Shown here: positions 28,394 through 36,918 of the stretch, piece by piece
Position numbering within the stretch: position 1 is the stretch's first letter
Layout: every line of letters begins with the position of its first letter
Source of the DNA: Ancylobacter crimeensis
Lineage (GTDB): Bacteria; Pseudomonadota; Alphaproteobacteria; Rhizobiales; Xanthobacteraceae
DNA: 64,000 bases
NCBI RefSeq assembly: GCF_023016805.1
Contig: NZ_JALKCH010000016.1
Location: forward strand, 1-64,000
Direction of reading: 5' to 3'
Program-made: the position numbers and the translations under genes
Notes under the pieces: generated by a model
Databases searched by the model: none
What the model was told of the DNA's origin: nothing
What the model saw: only the letters and a program-made list of their open reading frames with translations

Positions 28394-29635
28394 TCAGGCG
28401 AGGAGCCCGTCCATGGGAATGGCCGGGGTCCGGCCGGCGATGAGATCGGCGGTGATCCGCGCCGAGCCGTGCGACATGGTCCAGCCGATATGGCCGTGGC
28501 CGGTGTTGAGGTAGAGATTGCCGAGCCTGCGCCGGCCGAAGAAGGGCAGGTTGGTCGGCGTCATGGGCCGGAGGCCCGCCCACATCTCAGCGCGCTCATA
28601 ATCCGCGCCTTCGGGATAGAGCTCCTGCGTCACCTGCTTCATGAAGGCGAAATCGGCGGGCTTGTGGCTCTTGTCATAGCCGGCGAATTCCGCCGTCGCG
28701 GTGACGCGCAGCCGGTCGCCGAAGCGGGAGATGGCGACGAGATTGTGCTCGTCCACCGCCGCAACCGTGGGCGGCAGGGGCCTGTTGCCGACGGGAATGG
28801 TGAGCGAATAGCCCTTGATCGGATAGATCGGCAAATCGAGCCCGACGGTGCGGGCAAGGCCGGCGCTGCTGCAACCCATGGCCAGCACATAGGCATCGCC
28901 CTTCACCGTTCCGGCGGAGGTGGCGATGCCGGTGACACGGTCGCCCGTGGTCTCGATCGCGGTGACGGTGACGCCGGTGCGGAGGTCGCCACCGCGCTTC
29001 GCCACCAGAGCGGCGAGGCCGCGGGTGAACTTGGCGGGGTCGCCAGTCTCGTCGGTGGGGCAGTGGATGGCGCCGGCGATCTTCGCGCCGACGCCGGCCA
29101 AGGCGGGCTCCAGCTTCAGAACCGCGTCGCGGTCCAGCACCTTGATGACCTGGCCGTCGGATTCCAGCAGTCGCATATTGGCGATGCCGGTTTCCAGCGC
29201 CTGCGGGTCGCGATGGAAATAGAGGATGCCGCGGTCGTTGCGGTCATAGGCGATGTCCTCTTCGCCGATGACCTCGTGCAGCACGCTCTGCGAATAGGCG
29301 GCGAGCCGGTGCTTGAGCAGGGTGTTGCGGCGGGCCTTTTCCGCCGTGCATTCCATGAGGAAGAGCCACGACCAGCTGTAGAGCCGCGGATCGGCGGAGA
29401 GCTTGAAGCGCAATGCCTGGTTCTTGAGCACCAGAGAGCGCATCAGGATCATCGGCGCGCGCGGCGAGGACCAGACGAAGGAATGGCCAGGCGCGACCAT
29501 GCCCGCATTGCCCCAGCTCGTCTCGTCCGCGACCACGGCGTTCTTCTCCAGCAGCACGACCTCGTGGCCGTCCTTCTGGAGCTGGTAGGCGGTGGTGACG
29601 CCCACCACGCCGCCGCCAAGCACGATGATCCGCAT
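28394..29635 (-). CDS. FAD-dependent D-amino-acid dehydrogenase (DadA-like)
   Basis: A 413-residue DAO-fold flavoprotein: N-terminal GGGVVGVTTAYQL dinucleotide motif, ETSWGNAGMVAP and C-terminal GLRPMTPTNLPFFG and TGHGHIGWTMSHGS blocks as in DadA. It oxidises D-amino acids to 2-oxo acids and ammonia via the imine, passing electrons to quinone. First gene of a dadA-racemase-ridA set, divergent from a GntR regulator. GGAGAC lies about eight bases before the ATG. Confidence 0.86.
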   Translation of the reverse strand: MRIIVLGGGVVGVTTAYQLQKDGHEVVLLEKNAVVADETSWGNAGMVAPGHSFVWSSPRAPMILMRSLVLKNQALRFKLSADPRLYSWSWLFLMECTAEKARRNTLLKHRLAAYSQSVLHEVIGEEDIAYDRNDRGILYFHRDPQALETGIANMRLLESDGQVIKVLDRDAVLKLEPALAGVGAKIAGAIHCPTDETGDPAKFTRGLAALVAKRGGDLRTGVTVTAIETTGDRVTGIATSAGTVKGDAYVLAMGCSSAGLARTVGLDLPIYPIKGYSLTIPVGNRPLPPTVAAVDEHNLVAISRFGDRLRVTATAEFAGYDKSHKPADFAFMKQVTQELYPEGADYERAEMWAGLRPMTPTNLPFFGRRRLGNLYLNTGHGHIGWTMSHGSARITADLIAGRTPAIPMDGLLA

Positions 29636-29811
29636 CCGCTTCGTCTCCGGCCGTTTCCGCTGCCGCGGGGCGGCCCATGCTCTTTCCGGGAAAGTGAGTA
29701 CAGTTTATGATCCACTCGTCGTGATGCAACGCTCAATTCTGTGCAGCGCATGCCGCGGCAATAGGCAGCACAAGCGTTTCGAGCGGGTGCGCCGGCAGAT
29801 GGAAGGGGCCG

Positions 29812-30573
29812 ATGGTGCGCGCGCGGAGCGATGATCGGAAGGACGCGGCGGCAGCGAAGCTTCGCTCCGCCGGACGCAAGCCGGCCCTGCCGCGGCAGGC
29901 TCGGGCGGCCGACAGCGTCGAGCGCGTCTATGCCGTACTGAAGGCGTTCGCGGCGGAATATCGTTTCCGGCCCGGCCAGAAGATCAACGAGGCCGAGCTG
30001 GCCGCCGAGCTCAAGGTGAGCCGTACCCCGGTGCGTGCCGCGCTGAACCGGCTGGAGCGGGACGGCTTTGTCGTCATCGTGCCGAACAAGGGGTTCTATG
30101 CGCGCGAGCTGACGCCGGATTCGGTACGCGAGCTCTATGAGCTGCGTGCCGCCCTGGAGCGGGCTGCCTTCGCGCTGGCCTGCACGCGCGCCTCCGATGC
30201 CGAGATCGAGGCCACCGTGGCGAAATGGGAGGCCCACAATTCGCTCGATGTGGAGGGTTCGTGGGACAACGTCGCGCTGGCCGACGAGGCCTTCCACATG
30301 GCGCTCACCCGGCTCGCCAAGAACAGCCAGATGGTGGTGGCGCTGGAAAGCCTCGGCGCGCGCATCCGCTTCTTCCGCCGCATCGCGCTGGAGGCCCTGC
30401 CGCAGCGGGCCCAGGGCTACCGCGAGCATGCCGCCATCATCGATGCCCTGCGCCGGCGCGACGCCGCGGGCGGCGCCGAACTGGTGGAACGCCATGTGAC
30501 GCTGAGCGCCGACCATGCCATCGAGGTGGCGACGCGCGGCCTGGCGCGGATCTTCTTCGGCGACGCGGCGTGA
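29812..30573 (+). CDS. GntR-family regulator, FCD subfamily
   Basis: A 253-residue FCD-type regulator: basic tail 1-34, winged helix at about 36-105 (LKVSRTPVRAALNRLERDGFV), FCD domain from about 112 with metal-site histidines in ADEAFHMAL, YREHAAII and ERHVTLS. Divergent from the dadA-like operon with a 176-bp intergenic region, which makes it the probable local regulator. GGAAGGGG lies five bases before the ATG. Confidence 0.86.
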   Translation: MVRARSDDRKDAAAAKLRSAGRKPALPRQARAADSVERVYAVLKAFAAEYRFRPGQKINEAELAAELKVSRTPVRAALNRLERDGFVVIVPNKGFYARELTPDSVRELYELRAALERAAFALACTRASDAEIEATVAKWEAHNSLDVEGSWDNVALADEAFHMALTRLAKNSQMVVALESLGARIRFFRRIALEALPQRAQGYREHAAIIDALRRRDAAGGAELVERHVTLSADHAIEVATRGLARIFFGDAA

Positions 30574-30820
30574 AGGACAGGTATGGCCTCACGGGGCCGC
30601 CGATGTCCGAGGCGCCATGCCAATGGCTCTTCGCACGGAACCGCGCCGGGGCGTCACGGCCGGGCGCGGCCGGGTCTGCATGGGAACGGCAAAGAGGTGG
30701 CCGCACGGTCTTCGCCGGGCATGACGGCCTCATGGTGTGCGTGACGGGGCGGCTGGCCGGCCGGTGCCGAACCTGTCCCGGCTGATGCCGGCTCTCGGGG
30801 GCCGAACGGCGCCGCCCGGC

Positions 30821-31711
30821 TCATCCCTGCTCCGGCCCCACCGCCTTTCCTCCCGCGATCAGCGTCGCGATGCGGGTGATGTCAGCCTGCGGGCCGAGCG
30901 TGTCGCGAGCCTGCGACCAGAAGGCCAGCAGCGCGTCGAGGGTTGGGGTCTCGGTGCCGGAACGGCGGGCGAGGTCGGCGGCGATGCCGATGTCCTTGCA
31001 GAACAGGTCGAGGCTCTGGCCGAAATCATAGGTGCCGGTCAGCACATGGTTCGGCAGCTTCACCTGTGTGGCGTGGCTGCGCCCGGAGCCGGAGGTCCAG
31101 ACCTTCAGCATCATGGCCGGGTCGAGCCCCAGCCGCTCGCCGACGATCAGGGCCTCGGTGGCGCTCCACAGGGTTGCGGCGGACAAATAGTTGTTCAACG
31201 CCTTCACCACATGGCCGGAGCCGACCGGCCCGACGCGCAGCACATCCCCGCACATCGCCTCGAGCAGCGGGCGGATGCGGGCGAAGGCGGCCTCCTCGCC
31301 GCCCACCATGGCGGTCAGGGTGCCCGCGCGCGCGCCCGCCATGCCGCCGCTGACCGGAGCGTCGAGCACGGCGGTGCCCTGCGCGGCGAGCTCTTCGGCC
31401 AGGGCCTGTATGCCGGCCGGCGCGGCGGTGGACATGTCGACCACCACGCCACGCGCCCGCCGGGTGCAGGCGCCGCCTTCGCCCAGCAGGGCGGCGCGCA
31501 CATGCCGGTCGGTCGGCAGCATGGTGATGACCACGTCGCCGGGCAGGTCCGCCCCGCTCGCCGCCACCGGGCAGCCGCGGTCGCGGAACGGGGCGAGGGA
31601 CGCCGGATCGAGATCGGCGAGGGCGAGAGGCACGCCGGCATCGAGAAGCCGGGCGGCCATCGGTCCGCCCATCCGTCCCGCGCCGATGAAGAGCACGCTG
31701 TCGCCGGTCAT
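30821..31711 (-). CDS. 3-hydroxyisobutyrate dehydrogenase / tartronate semialdehyde reductase family oxidoreductase
   Basis: A 296-residue NAD(P)-dependent beta-hydroxyacid dehydrogenase: GAGRMGGPMA nucleotide motif at 10-19, DAPVSGGMAGA substrate motif at 117-127 and catalytic Lys170 in GSGHVVKALNN. The substrate is undetermined; it differs from the GlxR fragment at the window start. It is 20 bp downstream of an enoyl-CoA hydratase gene on the same strand, and the pair resembles a branched or hydroxy-acid catabolic module. AGGGGG precedes the ATG. Confidence 0.85.
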   Translation of the reverse strand: MTGDSVLFIGAGRMGGPMAARLLDAGVPLALADLDPASLAPFRDRGCPVAASGADLPGDVVITMLPTDRHVRAALLGEGGACTRRARGVVVDMSTAAPAGIQALAEELAAQGTAVLDAPVSGGMAGARAGTLTAMVGGEEAAFARIRPLLEAMCGDVLRVGPVGSGHVVKALNNYLSAATLWSATEALIVGERLGLDPAMMLKVWTSGSGRSHATQVKLPNHVLTGTYDFGQSLDLFCKDIGIAADLARRSGTETPTLDALLAFWSQARDTLGPQADITRIATLIAGGKAVGPEQG

Positions 31712-31731
31712 GGCCGCCCCCTGCCCGGTTT

Positions 31732-32439
31732 TCAGTGCGCGCGCGCGGCGAGCGCGATCGCCATGGTGGCGACGGCGTTCTGCGCCTCGGTGGCGTCCGA
31801 GAGGCCGGCGACGCGGCGCGAGAAGCTGCGCAGCATCGTCACCGACTGCGCGTCCAGCGCTGCGACCTGCCGGGCGAAGGCCAGCGCCCGCTCGAAGGCG
31901 CGGCCGTCCGGCACGATTTCGGTGAGGATGCCGATCTCCTTCGCCTCCGCCGCGCCGAACTCCCGGCTGGTCAGCGCCAGCTCGAAGGCGCGCTTGAAGG
32001 GCACGAACTTGGCGAAATAGGACAGCACGATCAGAGGCGGCAGGCGGTGCGACATTTCCGGCAGCGCGAACACCGCGTTTTCGCCGGCGATGGCGATGTC
32101 GCACTGGGTGGAGAAGCCGCAGCCGAAGCCGAGCGCCTTGCCTTCGATGGCGGCGATGAAGGGCACCGGGGAATGACGCAGCCGGTCGTTCACCCCGAGG
32201 ATGAGGTTGAGGTCGTCCTGCACCTCTGCCGCCGAGGTGAGCCCGCGCAGGCCGACGCGCCCGGCGCAGAAATGCCTGCCTTCGCCGGCCAGCACCACCG
32301 CCTTGAGGCCGGGCGTCGCCAGAACGGCATCGAGCGCTTCGGCGAATTCGGCGAGCTGGGCGGAGGAAATGTGGTTGCCGTCGGCGGCGCGGGTGAACAG
32401 CACGGACTGGATGCCGTTGCCATGGCTCTCGATCTGCAT
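31732..32439 (-). CDS. Enoyl-CoA hydratase/isomerase family protein
   Basis: A 235-residue crotonase-fold protein. The oxyanion-hole stretch GEGRHFCAGRVG and the GKALGFGCGFSTQCDIAIAG block are present, and one acidic residue (LPEMSHRLPP) lies in the position of the second catalytic glutamate; the first position is not acidic, so isomerase or hydrolase chemistry is possible. AGGAGAGG lies five bases before the ATG. Divergent from the alpha/beta hydrolase operon across a 122-bp gap with a strong dyad. Confidence 0.82.
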   Translation of the reverse strand: MQIESHGNGIQSVLFTRAADGNHISSAQLAEFAEALDAVLATPGLKAVVLAGEGRHFCAGRVGLRGLTSAAEVQDDLNLILGVNDRLRHSPVPFIAAIEGKALGFGCGFSTQCDIAIAGENAVFALPEMSHRLPPLIVLSYFAKFVPFKRAFELALTSREFGAAEAKEIGILTEIVPDGRAFERALAFARQVAALDAQSVTMLRSFSRRVAGLSDATEAQNAVATMAIALAARAH

Positions 32440-32514
32440 GGGCCTCTCCTTCGATCGGGCGTGCACGAAACAATGCGGCTCCGGCTTCTTGCCGGGCATC
32501 TTCTCTTCGTCCTA

Positions 32515-32530
32515 TCGTATGACGATACGA
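32515..32530. promoter_or_regulatory. 16-bp operator-like dyad between divergent operons
   Basis: TCGTAT-GACG-ATACGA is an inverted repeat centred in the gap between the enoyl-CoA hydratase gene and the hydrolase-gntR operon, 32 bp before the hydrolase ATG. FCD-type GntR proteins typically bind NGTATNNNNATACN dyads, and one is encoded in the flanking operon. Confidence 0.65.
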
Positions 32531-32561
32531 CAATCTTTGCGGAAAACAGGGAGAGACGCCG

Positions 32562-33332
32562 ATGGCCCGGATCGAGCTCAATGGCGAAAGCCTGGCCTAT
32601 GAGCGGGCCGGCGAGGGCGAGCCACTGCTGCTGGTGCATAGTCTCGGCACCGCGTCCTGGCTGTGGCGCGCCCAGATCGCCCGCTGGTCGGCGCGGTTCG
32701 ACGTGATCGCGGTGGATGCGCGCGGCCATGGCGGTTCCAGCCGGAATGGCGGCTTCACGGTGCGAAACGTCGCGTCCGATCTCGCGGCGGTGCTGCAGGC
32801 CTTTGGCGGGCGCCCGGCACAGGTGGTGGCGATTTCGATGGGCGGGCCGATCGCGGCGCATCTGTTCGACCTCGCGCCGCACCTCGTCAAAAGCCTCGTC
32901 ATCGCCGACAGCTTCGCCACGCAAGGCGAGGCCGGCGCGGCGCGGGCGGCGATGATCGCCGATGTGATCGGCAAAGGCAGCATGGCGGACTATGCCCGCG
33001 CCTATGCCGCCGACACGCTGGTGGAGGACGACCCGACCCATGTGAAGGAGCTGGTCGCCTCCATCGCCGGCATGAGCGCGCAGGCCTATGTCGAGGCCGC
33101 ACGCTCGGTGTTCACCGCCGATGTGGTGGACATCCTGAAGCATGTCGAGGTACCGACGCATGTGGTGGTGGGCTCGCGCGACAACCGCACCCCGCCGCGG
33201 CTCTCGCAGGAGATCGTCGCCCTTGTGCCCGGCGCGACCTATGCCGAGATCGAGGGCGCGCGCCACCTCGCCAATCTGGACCGGCCGGACGGCTTCGTCG
33301 AAGCGGTCGAGCCCTTTCTCACCGCGCGCTGA
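32562..33332 (+). CDS. Alpha/beta hydrolase (enol-lactonase / N-formylmaleamate deformylase-like)
   Basis: A 256-residue hydrolase with nucleophile Ser92 (ISMGGPI), acid Asp in VGSRDNRTP and His in GARHLANLDRP, organised like PcaD 3-oxoadipate enol-lactonases. The next gene but one is PcaC-like, which favours a lactonase role. NicD, which deformylates N-formylmaleamate made by NicX, has the same fold, and a NicX gene lies 2 kb away, so that role is also credible. First gene of a hydrolase-gntR-CMD operon. Confidence 0.82.
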   Translation: MARIELNGESLAYERAGEGEPLLLVHSLGTASWLWRAQIARWSARFDVIAVDARGHGGSSRNGGFTVRNVASDLAAVLQAFGGRPAQVVAISMGGPIAAHLFDLAPHLVKSLVIADSFATQGEAGAARAAMIADVIGKGSMADYARAYAADTLVEDDPTHVKELVASIAGMSAQAYVEAARSVFTADVVDILKHVEVPTHVVVGSRDNRTPPRLSQEIVALVPGATYAEIEGARHLANLDRPDGFVEAVEPFLTAR

Positions 33333-33335
33333 ACC

Positions 33336-34043
33336 ATGGACGCGCCCCGCTCCCTCGGCGTCGGCCCGCTCGCGCAGGAAAGCGCGCCGCTGCGGCGCCG
33401 GCTGGTGGCGACGCTGCGCGGGCTCATCGCCAACGGCACGCTGCCCGCCGGCCGGCGGCTGATCGAGACCGAGCTGTGCGCCGAACTCCGGGTGAGCCGC
33501 ACCGTGCTGCGCGAGGCGCTGCGCGAGCTGGAGGCGGACGGCCTGCTGGTCGCTGGCGCGCGCGGCCTTTCGGTCGCGGTGCTGAGCCGGGCGGAGGCGC
33601 AGAACATCTATGCCGTGCGCCGCGCGCTGGAAGGGCTGATCGCCCGCCAGTTCTGCGAGCGGGCCCCGGAGATCGCGCTGGCCGCGCTGGCGCTGGCGCA
33701 TCGAAGGCTGATCGGCGCCTATGAGGCGGACGATCTCGCGGGGCTGCTGGACGCCAAGCTCGCCTTCTACCGCGCCTTGTGCCAGGGGGCCGAAAACCTC
33801 GTGGTGCTGGAGCTGGTCGAGCGGCTGAACGCCCGGATCAGCCTGCTGCGCGCTCGCTCGCTCGCTCAGCCGGCGCGCAAGAACGCTTCGCTCGCCGAGA
33901 TCGGCGGGCTGGTGGAGGCGCTCATCGCGCGCGATGCAGACGCCGCCGAAGCCCTCGCCGCCCGCCACATCGCCAACGCCGCCGCTGCCGCGCTCGGCGG
34001 CCTTCCCGACATCACACCCCTGCACCCGGAGACCGCTCAATGA
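33336..34043 (+). CDS. GntR-family regulator, FCD subfamily (hydrolase operon)
   Basis: A 235-residue FCD regulator: winged helix at about 17-82 (LRVSRTVLREALRELEADGLLV), FCD domain after 87. Three bases after the hydrolase stop, and its own stop overlaps the next start by ATGA, so it is co-transcribed and probably autoregulated through the dyad at 32515. Its FCD domain has few histidines, so the effector site may lack a metal. Confidence 0.85.
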   Translation: MDAPRSLGVGPLAQESAPLRRRLVATLRGLIANGTLPAGRRLIETELCAELRVSRTVLREALRELEADGLLVAGARGLSVAVLSRAEAQNIYAVRRALEGLIARQFCERAPEIALAALALAHRRLIGAYEADDLAGLLDAKLAFYRALCQGAENLVVLELVERLNARISLLRARSLAQPARKNASLAEIGGLVEALIARDADAAEALAARHIANAAAAALGGLPDITPLHPETAQ

Positions 34044-34438
34044 CCGACGACCTCTTCGAAAAAGGCCTCGAAATCCGCCGTGCCGTCGTCGGCAGCGCCT
34101 ATGTCGACAAGTCGCTGGCGGAGATGGACGATTTCACCCAGCCCCTGCAGGAGCTGGTGACGAAATATTGCTGGGGCGAGGTGTGGGGCCGCCCCGGCCT
34201 TGAACGGCGCGAGCGCTCCATCCTCAATATCGGCATGATCGCGGCGCTGAACCGTCCTCACGAACTCAAGCTCCATCTGCGCGGCGCGCTCAATAACGGG
34301 CTGAGCCGCGAGGAAATCCGCGAACTGCTGCTGCAGGTCGCCATCTATTGCGGCGTACCGGCGGCGCTGGACAGCTTCCGCATCGCCCGCGAGGTCTTCG
34401 CGGAGGAGGACGCCAAGGCCGCTGCAGAAAAGGGGTGA
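34040..34438 (+). CDS. Carboxymuconolactone decarboxylase family protein (PcaC-like)
   Basis: A 132-residue all-helical protein of the PcaC/AhpD superfamily. It has the PcaC-like WGRPGLERRERSILNIGMIAAL in pieces and no CxxC pair, so it is a decarboxylase-type rather than AhpD peroxidase-type member. Together with the PcaD-like hydrolase it could process a lactone from ring cleavage, although no beta-ketoadipate genes are nearby. The start overlaps the GntR stop by four bases. Confidence 0.85.
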   Translation: MTDDLFEKGLEIRRAVVGSAYVDKSLAEMDDFTQPLQELVTKYCWGEVWGRPGLERRERSILNIGMIAALNRPHELKLHLRGALNNGLSREEIRELLLQVAIYCGVPAALDSFRIAREVFAEEDAKAAAEKG

Positions 34439-34560
34439 GGGCACCGAACGAATCGCGCATGCACACCTCCATGGCCGGGCGTGTCCCGGCCAGCCACGTC
34501 GTTGCCCGCTGCCGATTCCCGGCCGAAGGGCATGACAGCCGACGCTCGCGCCACCGTCCC

Positions 34561-35604
34561 CTAAGCCTGGTCGGGCGGGATTACCTTGCCGTCCAGCGTC
34601 ATCGGCTCGCCGTCGAGGAACAGCGAATGGGCACGCAGCGGGATGTCCATGTGGCAGGGCGTGTCGCGATTGCCGCCGGCCTCGGTGTTCGGCCCGCTCG
34701 ACCACAGGAAGTTGCCCCAGAAGGAGCGCGCATCCATGGAGAGGCCGGATTCCCGGTCATAGAGGCCGAGCTGGGTCCAATGCGCCTTGCGGTGCAGGCC
34801 CCAGCCGACATGCGCCATGGCATAAGCGTCGGGGTCGTTGAAGCTGTCCATGTAGGTGCGCAGATATTCCGCCTCGAAGCCGCCCTCGATCCTGCGGATC
34901 CACCCGCCCTCGATGGTGATGCGGATCGGCTCGCGGGCGTAGCGCTTGAAGGGCAGCAGGATGTCGCCGGTGTCGATGACGATGGTTCCCTCGCAGGAGC
35001 CCTCGTTCGGCCAGGTGGCGACGAAGCAGCTCGGCCAATGGTCCCAGCCGCCCTTGCGGTCGACGAAGCCCTGCTGCTTCAGCACGGGATATTGCCCCAG
35101 CTCGCAGCGGAAATCGGTGCCCGCCTTCGAGGTGACCGTCATCACCTTGGCTTGCCCGAGACGGGCTGCGCCGGCACTGGCGCGGCGGGCGTCCTCAGGC
35201 GTCGGCTTCATGCGCAGCATCACTTCCGGCGGCTCGCAGGCCAGCAGCATCCGCGCGCCGGTCTTGAGGATCTCCTCCTGCTCGGGCGAGAACAGCAGCA
35301 TCATGGTGTCGATGACGAGGTCGGAATGCTTCATCGCCTCCAGCGCCGGCCGGTTGCCCTTGAGCGCGGTGTGGCCGACATAGCCGGACTTGTCGCGCGA
35401 GAGCGCCACGTCGCCGTTCAGCGGTGGCAAGGTGAGAATGGTGAGCACCCCGCCGAGCTGGCCGACCGCGATGCGTGCGGTGGAGACGAGCTGTGGGTTG
35501 CTGTCGTCGGACACCAGGAGGGACACCTGCTCGCCGGGCGCGAGCTTGGACAGGAGAAGCACCTCCTTCCACGCCTCGACGAGCGCCAGATCACTGATAG
35601 CCAT
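34561..35604 (-). CDS. nicX: NicX-type 2,5-dihydroxypyridine 5,6-dioxygenase
   Basis: A 347-residue member of the NicX group, a non-heme iron dioxygenase fold related to M29 aminopeptidases. NicX opens 2,5-dihydroxypyridine to N-formylmaleamate. The iron ligands known from Pseudomonas NicX, His265, His318 and Asp320, fall at the same residue numbers here (AHVGWG; TPCHMD). MMLLFSPEQEEILKTGARM and GGFEAEYLR blocks also match. It is the last gene of a minus-strand hpaB-amidase-amidase-nicX operon. The true substrate may be another hydroxylated pyridine. Confidence 0.85.
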   Translation of the reverse strand: MAISDLALVEAWKEVLLLSKLAPGEQVSLLVSDDSNPQLVSTARIAVGQLGGVLTILTLPPLNGDVALSRDKSGYVGHTALKGNRPALEAMKHSDLVIDTMMLLFSPEQEEILKTGARMLLACEPPEVMLRMKPTPEDARRASAGAARLGQAKVMTVTSKAGTDFRCELGQYPVLKQQGFVDRKGGWDHWPSCFVATWPNEGSCEGTIVIDTGDILLPFKRYAREPIRITIEGGWIRRIEGGFEAEYLRTYMDSFNDPDAYAMAHVGWGLHRKAHWTQLGLYDRESGLSMDARSFWGNFLWSSGPNTEAGGNRDTPCHMDIPLRAHSLFLDGEPMTLDGKVIPPDQA

Positions 35605-35637
35605 GGTTGCCGTCCCTTTGCTGCGGGTCGAATGTCG

Positions 35638-36918
35638 TCATGAGGCGAGAGCATCCTCGATGAAGGCGGCGGCGGTCAGCGTGTCGCCATCCGCGCCGAT
35701 GCGGCCGACCACCTGCACGCCGACCGGAAGCCCCGCCGGCCCGTATCCCGCCGGCACGGTGAGCGCCGGGGCGTGGAGGAGGGTCCACACCTTGTTGAAC
35801 ACCGGATCGCCGGTCGCCGCGAGCCCGGTCGGCGCCTCGCCCGGGGCGGCCGGCGTCAGCAGCACGTCGCAGCCGCCGAGCAGCCGCTCGACAATGGCCT
35901 CGCGCTGTTTCAGCGCGGCAAGCGCGGCGTCGTAGTCGGCACGGGTGGCGCGGGCGAGAAGATCGAGAAAGCCGCGTGTGATGGGCGAGATGCGATCTCC
36001 CAGCACGTTCCGCTCATAAGCGAGGGTGCGCGGCGTCTCCCAGCCCATCACCGCATCGTGGAAGGCGTAGAGCCTTTCGAAGTCCTCCGGCACATCGAGG
36101 TCCACCACCGTTCCACCGCCGGCGCGGATCGCCGCCGTGGCCCGCTCCAGCGCCGCTCGCGTCGCCGGCTCGGCCAGCGCCCAGCGCGAGGTGCGGAACA
36201 GGCCGACCCTCGGGGGGCGGAGCGTGCCCACGGCGATGGCCGGATTCTCCGCTAGAACCCCGGTGATGAAGGCGGCGTCGCGCACGTCGCGGGTCATCAG
36301 GCCGATGGTGTCGAGACTGTCGGAGAGCGGCTTGGCGCCGGTGCGGTTCAGGGTGCCGAAGCTCGGCTTGTAGCCGACCACGCCGCAATAGGCGGCGGGG
36401 CGGATGATCGAGCCGGAGGTCTGGGTGCCGAAGGCCGCATGCGCCATGCCCGCGCCGACGGCGGCGCAGGAGCCGGAGGACGATCCGCCCGGCGTGTGAG
36501 CCGGGTTGAACGGATTTCGTGTCTTGCCGGGGCTCGACATGGCGAATTCGGTCGAGACCGTCTTGCCCAGGACCATGCCGCCGAACTGGCGGGTCAGCGC
36601 CACGACGGGCGCGTCCGCCACCGGCCGGCTGCCCTGATAGACCGCCGAGCCATAGCCGGTCGGCATGTCGGCGGTCTCGATCACGTCCTTCACCCCGAAG
36701 GTGACGCCGGCGAGGGGGCCGGCCGGGGCGGCCTTCGCCTCGACGATGGCGCGTCCGGCATCGAAGGCCATCCACGCCTGCACGTCGTCCTCGCGCGCGG
36801 CGATGCGGGCGGCGAAGGCGCGGGCCACCGCCTCGGGCGCCAGCGTGCCGGCGGCGACGCGGGCGGCGCTCTCGCGGCCGGAGAGGGCGGCGATGTCCTC
36901 AGCCATCGGGCGGCTCAT
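35638..36918 (-). CDS. Amidase signature family hydrolase 1
   Basis: A 426-residue amidase with the Ser-cisSer-Lys triad: Lys77 (FGVKDVIE), the GGSSSGS stretch at 144-150 and nucleophile Ser170 (GTQTSGSIIRP). It hydrolyses a carboxamide; the substrate is unknown. The start at 36918 has AGGAG eight bases upstream and overlaps the stop of the upstream amidase by ATGA, so the two are coupled. In an operon with a NicX dioxygenase, hydrolysis of a maleamate-like product is a natural guess. Confidence 0.88.
   Translation of the reverse strand: MSRPMAEDIAALSGRESAARVAAGTLAPEAVARAFAARIAAREDDVQAWMAFDAGRAIVEAKAAPAGPLAGVTFGVKDVIETADMPTGYGSAVYQGSRPVADAPVVALTRQFGGMVLGKTVSTEFAMSSPGKTRNPFNPAHTPGGSSSGSCAAVGAGMAHAAFGTQTSGSIIRPAAYCGVVGYKPSFGTLNRTGAKPLSDSLDTIGLMTRDVRDAAFITGVLAENPAIAVGTLRPPRVGLFRTSRWALAEPATRAALERATAAIRAGGGTVVDLDVPEDFERLYAFHDAVMGWETPRTLAYERNVLGDRISPITRGFLDLLARATRADYDAALAALKQREAIVERLLGGCDVLLTPAAPGEAPTGLAATGDPVFNKVWTLLHAPALTVPAGYGPAGLPVGVQVVGRIGADGDTLTAAAFIEDALAS

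Noticed and set aside
34040..34438. CMD protein as AhpD-type alkylhydroperoxidase
   Set aside because: No CxxC pair is present; it is of the PcaC type.
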